Translations under genes and position numbers: made by a program | Notes under the pieces: model-generated | Database searches by the model: none | The model's input: only the letters and a program-made list of their open reading frames with translations | Told to the model about the DNA's origin: nothing | Shown here: piece after piece, positions 25,905 to 35,203 of the stretch | Position numbering within the stretch: position 1 is the first letter of the stretch | How the letters are laid out: each line of letters begins with the position of its first letter | Assembly: GCF_011602485.2 (NCBI RefSeq) | Contig: NZ_CP050022.2 | Coordinates: 5,724,001 to 5,788,000, forward strand | Reading direction: 5' to 3' | DNA length: 64,000 nt | Source of the DNA: Bradyrhizobium sp. 1(2017) | Lineage (GTDB): Bacteria; Pseudomonadota; Alphaproteobacteria; Rhizobiales; Xanthobacteraceae

Positions 25905-27278
25905 TCAGTCATTCCATTGAAGGAGCGGCGCTCCATACGCCCTCCTCCAGACCGACAGAAAGCGCGGAAACCAGGAGTGCGCCACGGCGCCCTTGTAGGC
26001 CCAGGTGCGGTATTTCAGGCCCTGTTCCGAGATCAGCTCCTGATATCCGCCGTGCACCTCGGTCGCCGTGCGAATGTCCCTCAATATGCCCTGGGCGCAG
26101 GCGCGATAAGTGTCGGTCCCGGAGAATTCATCGTAGTCCAGCATGCGGTCCGCGAACTCGACGTTGAACGTCGGCCAGGACGAACGCCCCTGATAGGCGG
26201 GCGCGGCAATCTTGTGGATCATCTTGGTCCGTGGATTATCCGCCGACACCAGGAAGTGGAACGTGCTGGGGATGCGAAACCGGGGTTCGGCGATGACCAG
26301 ATTCGCGGTCGCCGCAAACAGGGCCCGCTCGCTGCCATCGTTCATATCCCAGAATCCGCGATGCACGCTGACGAAATCCAGCGCGACCAAAGAGGCTGGC
26401 GTGCCGGCCGGACCATCCAGGGAATGCCTGATGTAGCCGTCCTTGCCGAACAGGCCCAGAAGGTCTTTCTTGTACTGCGCAAGGTCGCGCCCGAGCAGCC
26501 GCTTCAGCTCGTTCTCGTCGACTATTCCGAGCTGCACGCCCCACACGAAGGTCGTGTAGACGCAGGCATTGGTGACGAAACGCCTGCGCTCTGCACGCGT
26601 ATCCGTTGCCGCAGAGCGCGGAGCGCGGGCATCGCACAGCAAATATCTGGTGCCGCTCTCCGCGAATGGCTCGAGCTCGCTCGCGAGCCGGAGAATCGCC
26701 CGCTTCAGATCATTGCCGTATTCGGCCAGCAGCAGGCGGCCGGCATGCGCACATTGCGACATCGCCAGATAGGACGACGTCCTCTCCTCGGCGAAGATCA
26801 TCTGCTGGAGACCGGCGAGAATGCCGAGCAGCGTATCCGAGGGGCGCGAGAAATAGTTTACGCCGAGATACCGTCCGCGTCCTGCCGGGACGATGGTCGT
26901 GGTGACGACGTTGGCGCGAACCGCCTCCAGCAGCAGCCGCACGCTTTTCTCGAGCAGGCGTACGCGCCGCACCGCGTCCTGCGAGTCCATGATGGTCTCG
27001 GGATCAAGAACGTCGGGATAGAACCAGGCGAAGTCGCGCGGGTAATAGGCCGAGGCGTGCGGCGCGCCGGTGACGAGGAACGCCTCGGACACCGAGAAAG
27101 CGCTGTCCATTGAATACCGGTAGAGGTCCTCGATGGCCGACAACGAATGCTGCGACTTTCTCAGAAACCGGTCGCCGAGGAAATTCACCGCCTGAAGCGC
27201 GTTGGCGACGAAAGTCGCAGTCACGCCCTGATAGAACCGGTTTCCGCGATCTGATGGAAAAGAGATTTCGCTGTTCAT
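25905..27278 (-). CDS. Unknown protein, possible six-hairpin glycosidase-like fold
   Basis: A 457-residue cytosolic protein with repeated helical hairpins and acidic/aromatic clusters (SAYYPRDFAWFYPDVLD, HRGFWDMNDGSE, YDEFSGTDTYR, VHGGYQELISEQGLKYR). The look is that of (alpha/alpha)6-barrel glycoside hydrolases, with Asp/Glu candidates near 82, 88 and 410. No exact family was recognised and no sugar transporter adjoins. It is convergent with formamidase and lies about 70 nt downstream of the amidase gene on the same strand, so co-transcription with it is possible. Confidence 0.6.
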   Translation of the reverse strand: MNSEISFPSDRGNRFYQGVTATFVANALQAVNFLGDRFLRKSQHSLSAIEDLYRYSMDSAFSVSEAFLVTGAPHASAYYPRDFAWFYPDVLDPETIMDSQDAVRRVRLLEKSVRLLLEAVRANVVTTTIVPAGRGRYLGVNYFSRPSDTLLGILAGLQQMIFAEERTSSYLAMSQCAHAGRLLLAEYGNDLKRAILRLASELEPFAESGTRYLLCDARAPRSAATDTRAERRRFVTNACVYTTFVWGVQLGIVDENELKRLLGRDLAQYKKDLLGLFGKDGYIRHSLDGPAGTPASLVALDFVSVHRGFWDMNDGSERALFAATANLVIAEPRFRIPSTFHFLVSADNPRTKMIHKIAAPAYQGRSSWPTFNVEFADRMLDYDEFSGTDTYRACAQGILRDIRTATEVHGGYQELISEQGLKYRTWAYKGAVAHSWFPRFLSVWRRAYGAPLLQWND

Positions 27279-27351
27279 ATGCGTCGGTCGGTTGAGGTCT
27301 CGTGATCCCGATGATGGCAGTCACCATTCCAACGGTGCCTGATTCGTATCT

Positions 27352-28635
27352 CTATCCGGTGACTTGCGGACTCAGATGACATTCCCGTGGCCTGAAATTC
27401 TCGACCACCCGCAACAACACCCGCGCGCCCGCGTCGACATCGGCGAGCTCGACATGCTCGGCGGGATGATGGCTGATACCGCCGCGGCAGCGGACGAAGA
27501 TCATGCCGACGTCGGCAACGTCGATCATCGCCATGCCGTCGTGCCCTGCTCCGCTCGGCAGCTCGAAAACGGAAAACCCTTGCGCATCGATCGCCTGCGC
27601 GATCTGCTCTTTCAGCCAGGGCGCGCAAGGCGCGGTGCGATTTTCGTGGGTGACGTCGATCTGAAGCACCAGCTGCCTGCGCCCGGCGATCGCCTCGATC
27701 CGGCGAACGATTTCGCCGACCGCGCGCTTGCGATGCATGTCGGTCGGCGCACGCACGTCGATGGTGAAGGACACCTCGCCCGGAATGACATTGGTCGCAC
27801 CCGGCGTGGCGTGGATGTATCCGACTGTGCCGACCAGCCCGTTGGCATCGGTCCGGCAGAATTCTTCGATCGCGCCGATGCATTCGGCAGCCCCGGTGAG
27901 CGCGTCGCGGCGAAGCGCCATCGGCACCGTGCCGGCGTGCCCGGCCATGCCGGTCAGCCGCGCGGCAAGCCGTGTCGCACCAGCGATCGCGCTGACCACA
28001 CCGACGGGCAGGTCCTGAGCTTCCAGCACCGGCCCCTGCTCGATGTGCAGTTCGAGATAGGCAAGCAGCTCGCGCCGCGCCCGCGCCGCCGCGCCGACAT
28101 GATCGGGGTCGAGGCCGAACGTGATGAGCGCATCGCGCATCGACACGCCCTCGCGGTCGCGCGTGTTCAGAACTCCCTCGTCGAACGTGCCGGCCACCGC
28201 ACGGCTGCCGAGGAGCGTCGAAGCGAAACGGACCCCCTCTTCATCAGCAAAGCCGACGACCTCGATCGCGAACGGCAAGCGCTTGCCGTGGCGGTTGAGG
28301 TCTGCGACGCAGGCGATGGCCGTGATCACGCCGAGCGGCCCGTCCCATTTGCCGGCATCGCGCACGGTGTCGTAATGCGAGCCGAGCATCAGACAGGGCG
28401 CACCCGCCTGCTCGCCCTCATAGCGGCCGCAGACGTTGCCGATCGCATCGAGATGCGCATTCATGCCGGCCTCGCGCATCCAGCCCAGGATCAGCTCCGC
28501 TGCTTCGCGCAGCTCTTTGCTGAGATAGACCCGGGTAAGCTTGCCGGCCTCTTCCGAAATCGCAGCGAGCGCGTTGATGCGGCCCAAAATCTGTTCGCCG
28601 AGCGAGCTCGTCTGAACGGCGTTACCAGCAGTCAT
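27352..28635 (-). CDS. M20-type hydantoinase/carbamoylase family amidase, probably allantoate amidohydrolase
   Basis: A 427-residue zinc amidohydrolase (start ATG 28635 after GGAAGG). The binuclear metal ligands and substrate residues are recognisable in order: LGSHYDTV (His), WDGPLGV (Asp), ADEEGVRF (Glu), LHIEQGPVLE (His/Glu) and ISHHPAEHV (His). The dimerisation lid lies between. The family covers allantoate amidohydrolase, ureidoglycolate hydrolase and N-carbamoyl-L-amino-acid hydrolase. The purine-ureide genes 10-20 kb away favour allantoate as substrate, releasing ammonia and CO2 and giving ureidoglycine. Specificity is inferred from context. Confidence 0.8.
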   Translation of the reverse strand: MTAGNAVQTSSLGEQILGRINALAAISEEAGKLTRVYLSKELREAAELILGWMREAGMNAHLDAIGNVCGRYEGEQAGAPCLMLGSHYDTVRDAGKWDGPLGVITAIACVADLNRHGKRLPFAIEVVGFADEEGVRFASTLLGSRAVAGTFDEGVLNTRDREGVSMRDALITFGLDPDHVGAAARARRELLAYLELHIEQGPVLEAQDLPVGVVSAIAGATRLAARLTGMAGHAGTVPMALRRDALTGAAECIGAIEEFCRTDANGLVGTVGYIHATPGATNVIPGEVSFTIDVRAPTDMHRKRAVGEIVRRIEAIAGRRQLVLQIDVTHENRTAPCAPWLKEQIAQAIDAQGFSVFELPSGAGHDGMAMIDVADVGMIFVRCRGGISHHPAEHVELADVDAGARVLLRVVENFRPRECHLSPQVTG

Positions 28636-29042
28636 CCCGGCGGGCCTTCCATCTCGCGGGGCCGCCAGCGGTGGCGGCTCCGATGACAATCGGTACGAGG
28701 CAGGGGTCAGCAAAAATCATGCATCCGGCGGCGCCCCGATCCACGCGTGGTTAGCATGAATGCGAGCAGCCGACCGCAGTCCCTCTTCCATCAGGCACAC
28801 GCGAACTGGTTAAGGCTGCTTAACTCCATTGCATACAACAGAGAAATACTGCCTAAAAATTAATCTGGCGACTTCCTGACCAGGATTCGAGCATTCTATA
28901 AAATTAAACACTATCAATCCCTTACGTCGGAATGACCGTTCAGCGGCCTGTGGCACGAAGCTTGCGACACTTCATCCCGAGCGCCGCTAGACCGGCGGTC
29001 GCCGCGAGATCAAGGCGGGACATCCGCCAATGGGAGCAAGCA
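28636..29042. other. AT-rich divergent promoter region
   Basis: 407 nt between the amidase gene and the first BMP-ABC operon. About 28800-28930 is clearly more AT-rich than the rest of the window, which suits promoters for both directions. No operator palindrome or exact sigma-70 or sigma-54 pair could be fixed with confidence. Confidence 0.45.
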
Positions 29043-30155
29043 ATGGATTTTGGCAGGATTTCACGACGTCATGTGTTGCAAGGCGGTGCGGCCCTGACCC
29101 TCGGCGCCGCGGCCGGGCTCCGCCCGGCCCTCGCGGCCGAGACGACCATCGGCTTCATCTATGTCGGCTCGCGCGACGACTATGGCTACAACCAGGCCCA
29201 TGCGCAGGGCGCAGCGGCGCTGAAGAAGATTCCCGGCCTCAAGGTCGTCGAGGAAGAGAAAGTGCCGGAGACCGACGCGGTCGAGAAGACGATCGAGTCG
29301 ATGATCAATCTCGACGGCGCCAGCCTGCTCTTCCCGACCTCGTTCGGCTACTACAATCCGCACGTAGTCAAGATGGCCAATAAGTACCCGAAGCTGCGTT
29401 TCGAGCACTGCGGCGGGCTGTGGAGCGACAAGGACCCGAAGAACGCCGGCAGCTATTTCGGCTACATCGACGAAGCTCAATACATCTCGGGCATCGTCGC
29501 CGGCTACACCTCCAAGAGCGGCAAGCTCGGCTTCGTTGCGGCCAAGCCGATCCCGCAGGTGCTGCGCAACATCAACGCCTTCACCCTCGGCGCCAGGCTT
29601 GCCAATCCCAAGGCGACGACACAGGTCATCTTCACCGGCGATTGGTCGATGCCGGTCAAGGAGGCCGAGGCCACCAACAGCCTGATCGATCAGGGCGTGG
29701 ACGTGCTCACCTGCCATGTCGACGGCCCGAAGACCATGGTCGAGAATGCCGCACGCCGCGGCGCCTTCGTCTGCGGCTACCACACCAACCAGTCACCGCT
29801 CGCGCCGAAGGCGTATCTCACCGGTGCGGAGTGGAATTGGGAAGCGCTCTATCCGAAGTTTGCGAAGATGATCGCGGGCGGCGAGAGCATCCCGAATTTC
29901 TATCGCGGCGGCCTCAAGGAAGAGATCGTCAAGACCTCGCCTTACGGCGAAGCGGTTTCCGCCGAAGCACGCAAGCATGCCGATGAGGTGAAGGCCAAAT
30001 TCCTCTCAGCCGAAGACTACGCCATCTTCAAGGGAGGGCTGGTCGACAACAAGGGCAAGACGGTGATCGCCGCCGGCACCGACCGGGGCCAGAAGGATCC
30101 CGAGTTGGAGAAGATGGATTACCTCGTCGAAGGCGTGCTCGGAGCGACTTCGTGA
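29043..30155 (+). CDS. BMP-family ABC transporter substrate-binding protein with Tat signal
   Basis: A 370-residue periplasmic binding protein of the basic-membrane-protein/PnrA family, whose known members bind nucleosides or purines. ATG 29043 follows GGGAG. The N-terminus carries a twin-arginine motif (ISRRHVLQGG) with a mild hydrophobic core and ALA-type cleavage site, so export folded through Tat is likely. This is unusual for this family. The mature domain opens TTIGFIYVGSRDDYGYN and contains LLFPTSFGYYNPHV and SYFGYIDEAQYISGIVAG. Its stop overlaps the GTG of the first permease by 4 nt. Confidence 0.88.
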   Translation: MDFGRISRRHVLQGGAALTLGAAAGLRPALAAETTIGFIYVGSRDDYGYNQAHAQGAAALKKIPGLKVVEEEKVPETDAVEKTIESMINLDGASLLFPTSFGYYNPHVVKMANKYPKLRFEHCGGLWSDKDPKNAGSYFGYIDEAQYISGIVAGYTSKSGKLGFVAAKPIPQVLRNINAFTLGARLANPKATTQVIFTGDWSMPVKEAEATNSLIDQGVDVLTCHVDGPKTMVENAARRGAFVCGYHTNQSPLAPKAYLTGAEWNWEALYPKFAKMIAGGESIPNFYRGGLKEEIVKTSPYGEAVSAEARKHADEVKAKFLSAEDYAIFKGGLVDNKGKTVIAAGTDRGQKDPELEKMDYLVEGVLGATS

Positions 30156-31264
30156 CGACGGAAGCTGTGGATTCCACCAATGCGGCCGGGACCATTGCCC
30201 CGGCCGCCGATCCCGGCTTTCTCCAGCGCCACGGCGCGACAATCGAGTACATCCTCATTCCGGGCGCGGCGCTCGTGGGCGCGCTCGTGACCTTCGGCAT
30301 CTTCGTCGCGATGTCCGGAAAGAATCCGCTCGATCTCTACTTCTACATGTATTACGGCGCATTCGGCACCTGGTTCTCCTGGCAGAACACGCTCACGCGC
30401 GCTGCCCCCTTGATCCTGACGGCGCTCTGCACCGCATTGCCCGCGCAGCTCGGCATGGTCATCATCGGCGGCGAGGGCGCGCTGCTGATCGGCGCGCTGT
30501 CGGCGACCAGTGCGGCGCTTGCGCTTCAGGGCATGCCCCCGCTCATCGTCCAGGTCGCCATGGTCTGCGCCGGCATGATCGGCGGCGGCCTGTGGATCAT
30601 GCTGTCGGGCGGCCTGCGGCAGTATCGCGGCGTCAACGAGACGATCTCGAGCCTGCTGCTCGTCTACATTGCCCTCGCGCTCCTCAACCATCTCGTCGAA
30701 GGTGTGATGCGCGATCCCGCCAGCCTCAACAAACCGTCGACGCGCGAGATCGGCGCCGCCAACATGATCGGCACGATTCCCGGCACCGACGTGCATTGGG
30801 GCCTGGTCTTCGGGCTGATCGCCGCCATCGCCGCCTACATCCTGATCTATCACACCGTGTTCGGCTTCGCCGCGCGGGTTGCAGGCGGCAACATCCGCGC
30901 CGCGAAGATCGTCGGCCTCGGCGTCAACAAGCTGATCCTGACCATTTGCTTCCTGGCCGGCGGCGCCGCCGGCCTTGCCGGCATGATCGAGGTTGCCGCC
31001 GTGCAGGGTCGCACCAATGCCAATCTCGCGGCGGGCTACGGCTTCACCGGCATCCTCGTCGCCTTCCTCGCGCGGCACAATCCGCTCGCGATCATTCCGG
31101 TCGCGATCCTGCTCGGGGGCATCAGTGCCAGCGGCGGCCTGCTGCAACGCCGCCTGGGGTTGCCCGATGCATCCGTGCTGGTGCTTCAGGGCATCATCTT
31201 CGTCTTCGTGCTGGCCAGTGATGCTCTCTACGGCCGTATCGGTTTCCTAAAAGGCAAGTCCTGA
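30152..31264 (+). CDS. ABC transporter permease (nucleoside/BMP type), first subunit
   Basis: A 370-residue inner-membrane permease of the BPD_transp_2 family (YufP/RnsC-like) with about eight or nine hydrophobic helices. The coupling region is near GFAARVAGGNIRAAKIVGLGVN, which contacts the ATPase. Start is GTG inside the preceding stop (GTGA). With its sister permease it forms the channel for the substrate captured by the Tat-exported binding protein. Confidence 0.88.
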   Translation: MTTEAVDSTNAAGTIAPAADPGFLQRHGATIEYILIPGAALVGALVTFGIFVAMSGKNPLDLYFYMYYGAFGTWFSWQNTLTRAAPLILTALCTALPAQLGMVIIGGEGALLIGALSATSAALALQGMPPLIVQVAMVCAGMIGGGLWIMLSGGLRQYRGVNETISSLLLVYIALALLNHLVEGVMRDPASLNKPSTREIGAANMIGTIPGTDVHWGLVFGLIAAIAAYILIYHTVFGFAARVAGGNIRAAKIVGLGVNKLILTICFLAGGAAGLAGMIEVAAVQGRTNANLAAGYGFTGILVAFLARHNPLAIIPVAILLGGISASGGLLQRRLGLPDASVLVLQGIIFVFVLASDALYGRIGFLKGKS

Positions 31265-32190
31265 TGGCAGACGGATCGATCGGACTCTGGACCGTCCCAC
31301 TCGCCGTGCTCGGCGGCGCCATTCGCGTCTCGACGCCGTTCCTGTTCGTGAGCCTGGGGGAATGCATCACCGAGCGCTCAGGCCGCATCAATCTCGGCCT
31401 CGAAGGCACGCTGGTGATGGGCGCAATGAGCGCCTACGGCATCTCCTACCTCTCGGGCTCACCGTGGCTTGGCGTGCTCGCCGCCGGCATCACCGGCGCG
31501 CTCCTGGGCGCGCTGCACGCCGGCATCTGCTCGCTGCCACGCGTCAACGACATCGCGGTCGGCATCGCCTTGATGCTGCTCGGCACCGGCCTTGCCTTCT
31601 ATATCGGCAAGCCACTGATCGAACCCACCGCGCCGCGCCTGCCCGCGATCGATTTCGGCTGGTGGAGTGACGTTCCGCAAGTGCGCGCCGCACTGCGCAT
31701 CAACGTCCTGTTCCTGATCGGCGTTGCGCTCGCGCCAATTCTCTACTTTGCCTTCCGCACCACGCGCTGGGGCCTCTTGATCCGCACGGCCGGCGAAAGT
31801 TCGGACGCCGCGCGCGCGATGGGCCACTCGGTGCTGCTGATCCGGCTGCGCGCGACCATGGTCGGCGGCTTCCTCGCCGGCATCGGCGGCTCGTTCCTGT
31901 CGCTGTTCTACCCTGGGAGTTGGAACGAGGGCCTCTCCTCCGGACAGGGCATCACCGCGGTCGCCCTCGTGATCTTCGCGCGCTGGGATCCCCTGCTGTG
32001 CCTGTGGGCCTCGCTCGCTTTTGGCGGCGCCGCGGCGCTGGGACCGGCACTGCAATCGGTCGGGATCACCTCCGGCTATCACCTCTTCAACGCCGCGCCC
32101 TACATCCTGACGCTGGCGATCATGATCATCACTTGCTCGCCCAAACGCACGCTGACCGGAGCCCCGGCCGAATTGTCGATCACACGCTAG
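31264..32190 (+). CDS. ABC transporter permease (nucleoside/BMP type), second subunit
   Basis: A 308-residue partner permease (YufQ/RnsD-like). It begins with a helix, then the typical [22 protein letters not shown] stretch and ends after [18 protein letters not shown]. Its ATG shares one base with the previous stop (TGATG), so translation is coupled. The coupling helix is near [20 protein letters not shown]. Confidence 0.88.
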   Translation: MADGSIGLWTVPLAVLGGAIRVSTPFLFVSLGECITERSGRINLGLEGTLVMGAMSAYGISYLSGSPWLGVLAAGITGALLGALHAGICSLPRVNDIAVGIALMLLGTGLAFYIGKPLIEPTAPRLPAIDFGWWSDVPQVRAALRINVLFLIGVALAPILYFAFRTTRWGLLIRTAGESSDAARAMGHSVLLIRLRATMVGGFLAGIGGSFLSLFYPGSWNEGLSSGQGITAVALVIFARWDPLLCLWASLAFGGAAALGPALQSVGITSGYHLFNAAPYILTLAIMIITCSPKRTLTGAPAELSITR

Positions 32191-32201
32191 AGAGCAAAAT
32201 C

Positions 32202-32885
32202 ATGCCTGAGCGCCACATCAAGTCCGAGCCCTATGCATGGCCCTACAACGGCGATCTTCGTCCCGAGAACACCGCGCTCATCATCATCGACATGCAGACT
32301 GATTTCTGCGGCGTCGGCGGCTACGTCGACAAGATGGGCTACGATCTCTCGCTGACGCGGGCACCGATCGAGCCGATCAGGAAGCTGCTCGCAGTGATGC
32401 GCAAGCAGGGCTTCCACATCATCCATACCCGCGAAGGCCATCGGCCCGACCTCTCCGATCTTCCCGCCAACAAGCGCTGGCGCTCGCGCCAGATCGGCGC
32501 CGGCATCGGCGATCCCGGGCCCTGCGGCCGCATCCTGGTGCGCGGCGAGCCCGGCTGGGACATCATCCCGGAACTGGCGCCGCTGCCGGGCGAGCCTGTT
32601 ATCGACAAGCCCGGCAAGGGCTCGTTCTGCGCCACAGACCTGGAGCTGATCCTGCGCGTGCGCGGCATCGAGAATATCCTGTTGACCGGCATCACGACCG
32701 ACGTCTGCGTCCACACCACGATGCGCGAGGCCAATGACCGCGGTTTCGAATGCGTGCTGCTGCACGATTGCTGCGGCGCGACCGACAAGAGCAATCACGA
32801 TCACGCGCTGAAGATGATCAAGATGCAGGGTGGTGTGTTCGGCGCGGTCTCGACCTCCGACGCCGTCATCGGAGCGATCTCGTGA
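32202..32885 (+). CDS. biuH: Isochorismatase-fold amidohydrolase, BiuH-like (biuret or ureido-compound hydrolase)
   Basis: A 227-residue cysteine hydrolase. The triad is Asp30 (IIIDMQTDF), Lys136 ([10 protein letters not shown]) and Cys169 (TTDVCVHTT). Overall it resembles rhizobial biuret hydrolase BiuH closely, including [28 protein letters not shown] and the [18 protein letters not shown] stretch as I recall that protein. RutB-type ureidoacrylate hydrolase is the next-closest activity. It is set between permease and ATPase genes (11 nt after the permease; its stop overlaps the ATPase GTG by 4 nt), so the transported compound or a product of it is probably its substrate. Confidence 0.75.
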   Translation: MPERHIKSEPYAWPYNGDLRPENTALIIIDMQTDFCGVGGYVDKMGYDLSLTRAPIEPIRKLLAVMRKQGFHIIHTREGHRPDLSDLPANKRWRSRQIGAGIGDPGPCGRILVRGEPGWDIIPELAPLPGEPVIDKPGKGSFCATDLELILRVRGIENILLTGITTDVCVHTTMREANDRGFECVLLHDCCGATDKSNHDHALKMIKMQGGVFGAVSTSDAVIGAIS

Positions 32886-34414
32886 TCATCGGCGAAACAC
32901 CGCCGCCATCAGGCGCCTTCGGCGTCGACGCCATCGCCATGACGATGCGCTTCGGCGATTTCCTCGCGCTCGACAATGTCGAGCTGAAAGTGCGGCCGGG
33001 CTCGTTCCACGCGCTGCTCGGCGAGAACGGCGCCGGCAAGTCCACTCTCGTCAAATGCATCATGGGATACTACCACGCGACCGAGGGCGACATCCTCGTC
33101 GGCGGCCGCGAGCAGGCGATTGCCAATCCGAAGGACGCTCACGCGCTCGGTCTCGGCATGGTCTACCAGCATTTCACGCTGGTGCCGGCCATGACGGTCG
33201 CCGAAAACCTCGTGCTGGCGCGCGACGATGTTCCGGCGGTGGTGAATTGGCCGAGGGAGATGAAAGCGCTTGAGGCGTTCCTGGCACGGATGCCCTTCAA
33301 GGTGCCACTTGGCGCGAAGGTCTCCGACATCTCCGCCGGCGAACGCCAGAAATGCGAGATCCTCAAGCAGCTCTACCTGAAGCGACGCTTCCTGATCCTG
33401 GACGAGCCGACCTCGGTGCTGACGCCGGCAGAAGCCGACGAGGTGCTCGGCATGCTCCGCGACATGGTCGTCAGGGGCGAGCTGACCATCCTGATGATCA
33501 CGCACAAGTTTCGCGAGGTGATGGCCTTCGCCGACGACGTCACCATCCTGCGCCGGGGCAAGCTCGCCGGCCGCGGCAAGGTCGCCGAGCTCACGCCGGA
33601 CGCGATGGCACGCACCATGATCGGCGCCGAGGAACTGACCGTGCAGCCGCCGCGCACCGGCGAGACCGGCAAAGCCAGGCTCGAGCTGCAAAAGCTGCGC
33701 GCGCTCGACGATGCCGGTGCCATAGCCGTCCATGACGTCTCGCTCACCGTGCGCGCCGGCGAGATCGTCGGCATCGCCGGTGTCTCCGGCAACGGCCAGC
33801 GCCAGCTGGTCGAGGTGCTCGCGGGCCAGCGCGAGGCCGAAAGCGGCGATATCCATGTTGCGGGGGATCGCTATCGCGCCAGCCGCGAGGAGATGCGGCG
33901 CCACAAGATGTCGCTACTGCCCGAGGAGCCGTTGAAGAACGCCTGCGTCGGCGGCATGAGCGTCGCCGACAACATCGCCTTCCGCGAATTCGACCGCGCG
34001 CCCTTCGCCCGTGGTGGCTGGTGGCTCAACCGCGGCGCCTTCCGCGACGACGCCAGGGCGAAGATCGCGCAGTACAAGATCAAGACCCGCACGCCGGATA
34101 CGCCGATCTCCGCCCTGTCGGGCGGCAACGTGCAACGCGCGGTACTCGCCCGCGAGCTTGCCGGCGACGTCGAGGTGCTGATCGCGGCCAACCCCTGCTT
34201 CGGCCTCGACTTCGCGGCGGTGGCGCAGATCCACGCCGAGATCATGGCCGCGCGCAACCGCGGCGCGGCGGTGCTGCTGGTCAGCGAGGATCTCGACGAA
34301 TTGCTGGAACTGTCCGACCGGCTGGTGGTGATGTTCCACGGCGAATTCGTGTATGAAGCACGAACCAGCGCGGCCGACCTCACCGTGGTCGGCCGGCACA
34401 TGGCGGGACACTGA
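32882..34414 (+). CDS. ABC transporter ATPase, two nucleotide-binding domains (BMP/nucleoside type)
   Basis: About 510 residues from the GTG at 32882, which overlaps the hydrolase stop. The first domain has Walker [10 protein letters not shown], a modified signature SAGERQK and Walker [11 protein letters not shown]. The second has the degenerate Walker [10 protein letters not shown] and signature LSGGNVQR usual in RbsA/YufO-type ATPases, so only one site is likely to hydrolyse ATP fully. It powers the permease pair upstream. Confidence 0.88.
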   Translation: MIIGETPPPSGAFGVDAIAMTMRFGDFLALDNVELKVRPGSFHALLGENGAGKSTLVKCIMGYYHATEGDILVGGREQAIANPKDAHALGLGMVYQHFTLVPAMTVAENLVLARDDVPAVVNWPREMKALEAFLARMPFKVPLGAKVSDISAGERQKCEILKQLYLKRRFLILDEPTSVLTPAEADEVLGMLRDMVVRGELTILMITHKFREVMAFADDVTILRRGKLAGRGKVAELTPDAMARTMIGAEELTVQPPRTGETGKARLELQKLRALDDAGAIAVHDVSLTVRAGEIVGIAGVSGNGQRQLVEVLAGQREAESGDIHVAGDRYRASREEMRRHKMSLLPEEPLKNACVGGMSVADNIAFREFDRAPFARGGWWLNRGAFRDDARAKIAQYKIKTRTPDTPISALSGGNVQRAVLARELAGDVEVLIAANPCFGLDFAAVAQIHAEIMAARNRGAAVLLVSEDLDELLELSDRLVVMFHGEFVYEARTSAADLTVVGRHMAGH

Positions 34415-34427
34415 TCAGGGAGCAACG

Positions 34428-34913
34428 ATGAGCGGGGCATCCGAGCGCGACGAACACTTCTTGCGCTTGTCCTTCGCGGTCGCCCGCCGCTCCCTCGCCC
34501 TCGGCAATCACCCGTTCGGTTGCATCGTCGTCGACGCTGACGACAGGGTGTTGATCGAGGCCGAGAACGGCTACATGCCGGATCACGACGGCACAGCGCA
34601 TGCCGAGCGCCTGGCCGCCACTCAGGCCTGCCGCTCGCTTGGCCGCGAGCTGTTGGCGAAGGCAACGCTCTACTCGTCCGCCGAACCCTGCGCGATGTGC
34701 GCCGGCGCAATCTACTGGGCCGGCATAGGTCGCGTCGTCTACGGCCTCAGCGAGCACCGCCTGCGCGGCGTCACCGGCAACCATCCGGAGAACCCGACCC
34801 TCGACCTGCCCTGCCGCGAGGTCTTTGCCAGCGGACAGCGGCTGACGGAGGTCGTGGGGCCATTGCTCGAGGACGAGGCCGAAGCGCTGCACGCGGGCGT
34901 GTGGTCGAAGTAG
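34428..34913 (+). CDS. Nucleoside/nucleobase deaminase (CDA fold)
   Basis: A 161-residue zinc deaminase. HAE (His58-Ala-Glu60) and PCAMC (Cys88, Cys91) supply the zinc ligands and proton shuttle. The C-terminal part (GVTGNHPENPTLDLPCREVF) resembles the guanine/cytosine deaminase and TadA-related branch. It ends the first BMP-ABC operon, 13 nt after the ATPase with GGGAG before its ATG. Deamination of an imported base (for instance guanine to xanthine) would feed the xanthine dehydrogenase further right. The exact base is not decidable here. Confidence 0.8.
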   Translation: MSGASERDEHFLRLSFAVARRSLALGNHPFGCIVVDADDRVLIEAENGYMPDHDGTAHAERLAATQACRSLGRELLAKATLYSSAEPCAMCAGAIYWAGIGRVVYGLSEHRLRGVTGNHPENPTLDLPCREVFASGQRLTEVVGPLLEDEAEALHAGVWSK

Positions 34914-35203
34914 ATTGTCCGGCGACCGCTACCAGATGGGGCAAACGCGCCTGCTTGCCCTGCCCGCCATCAGCAGCCGTGGAAGCACAACGGTTCCGAT
35001 TGACTCAAACCGTCACAAATTTGCAACACGCGCCGTTCGCGGGTGCGGTTGCTGCCGCTGCTCCTGATTTGCGGCGATCATTGTGCAAACCCGAAGCGAC
35101 GACTCATCGGCACCACCGCACTGCCGCCGCGTTCGAGCAACGGACGACGCTTCTTCCTACCTTACGCGCGTGTCAAACTAGCCCACAATTGAGGCATCAG
35201 CGA

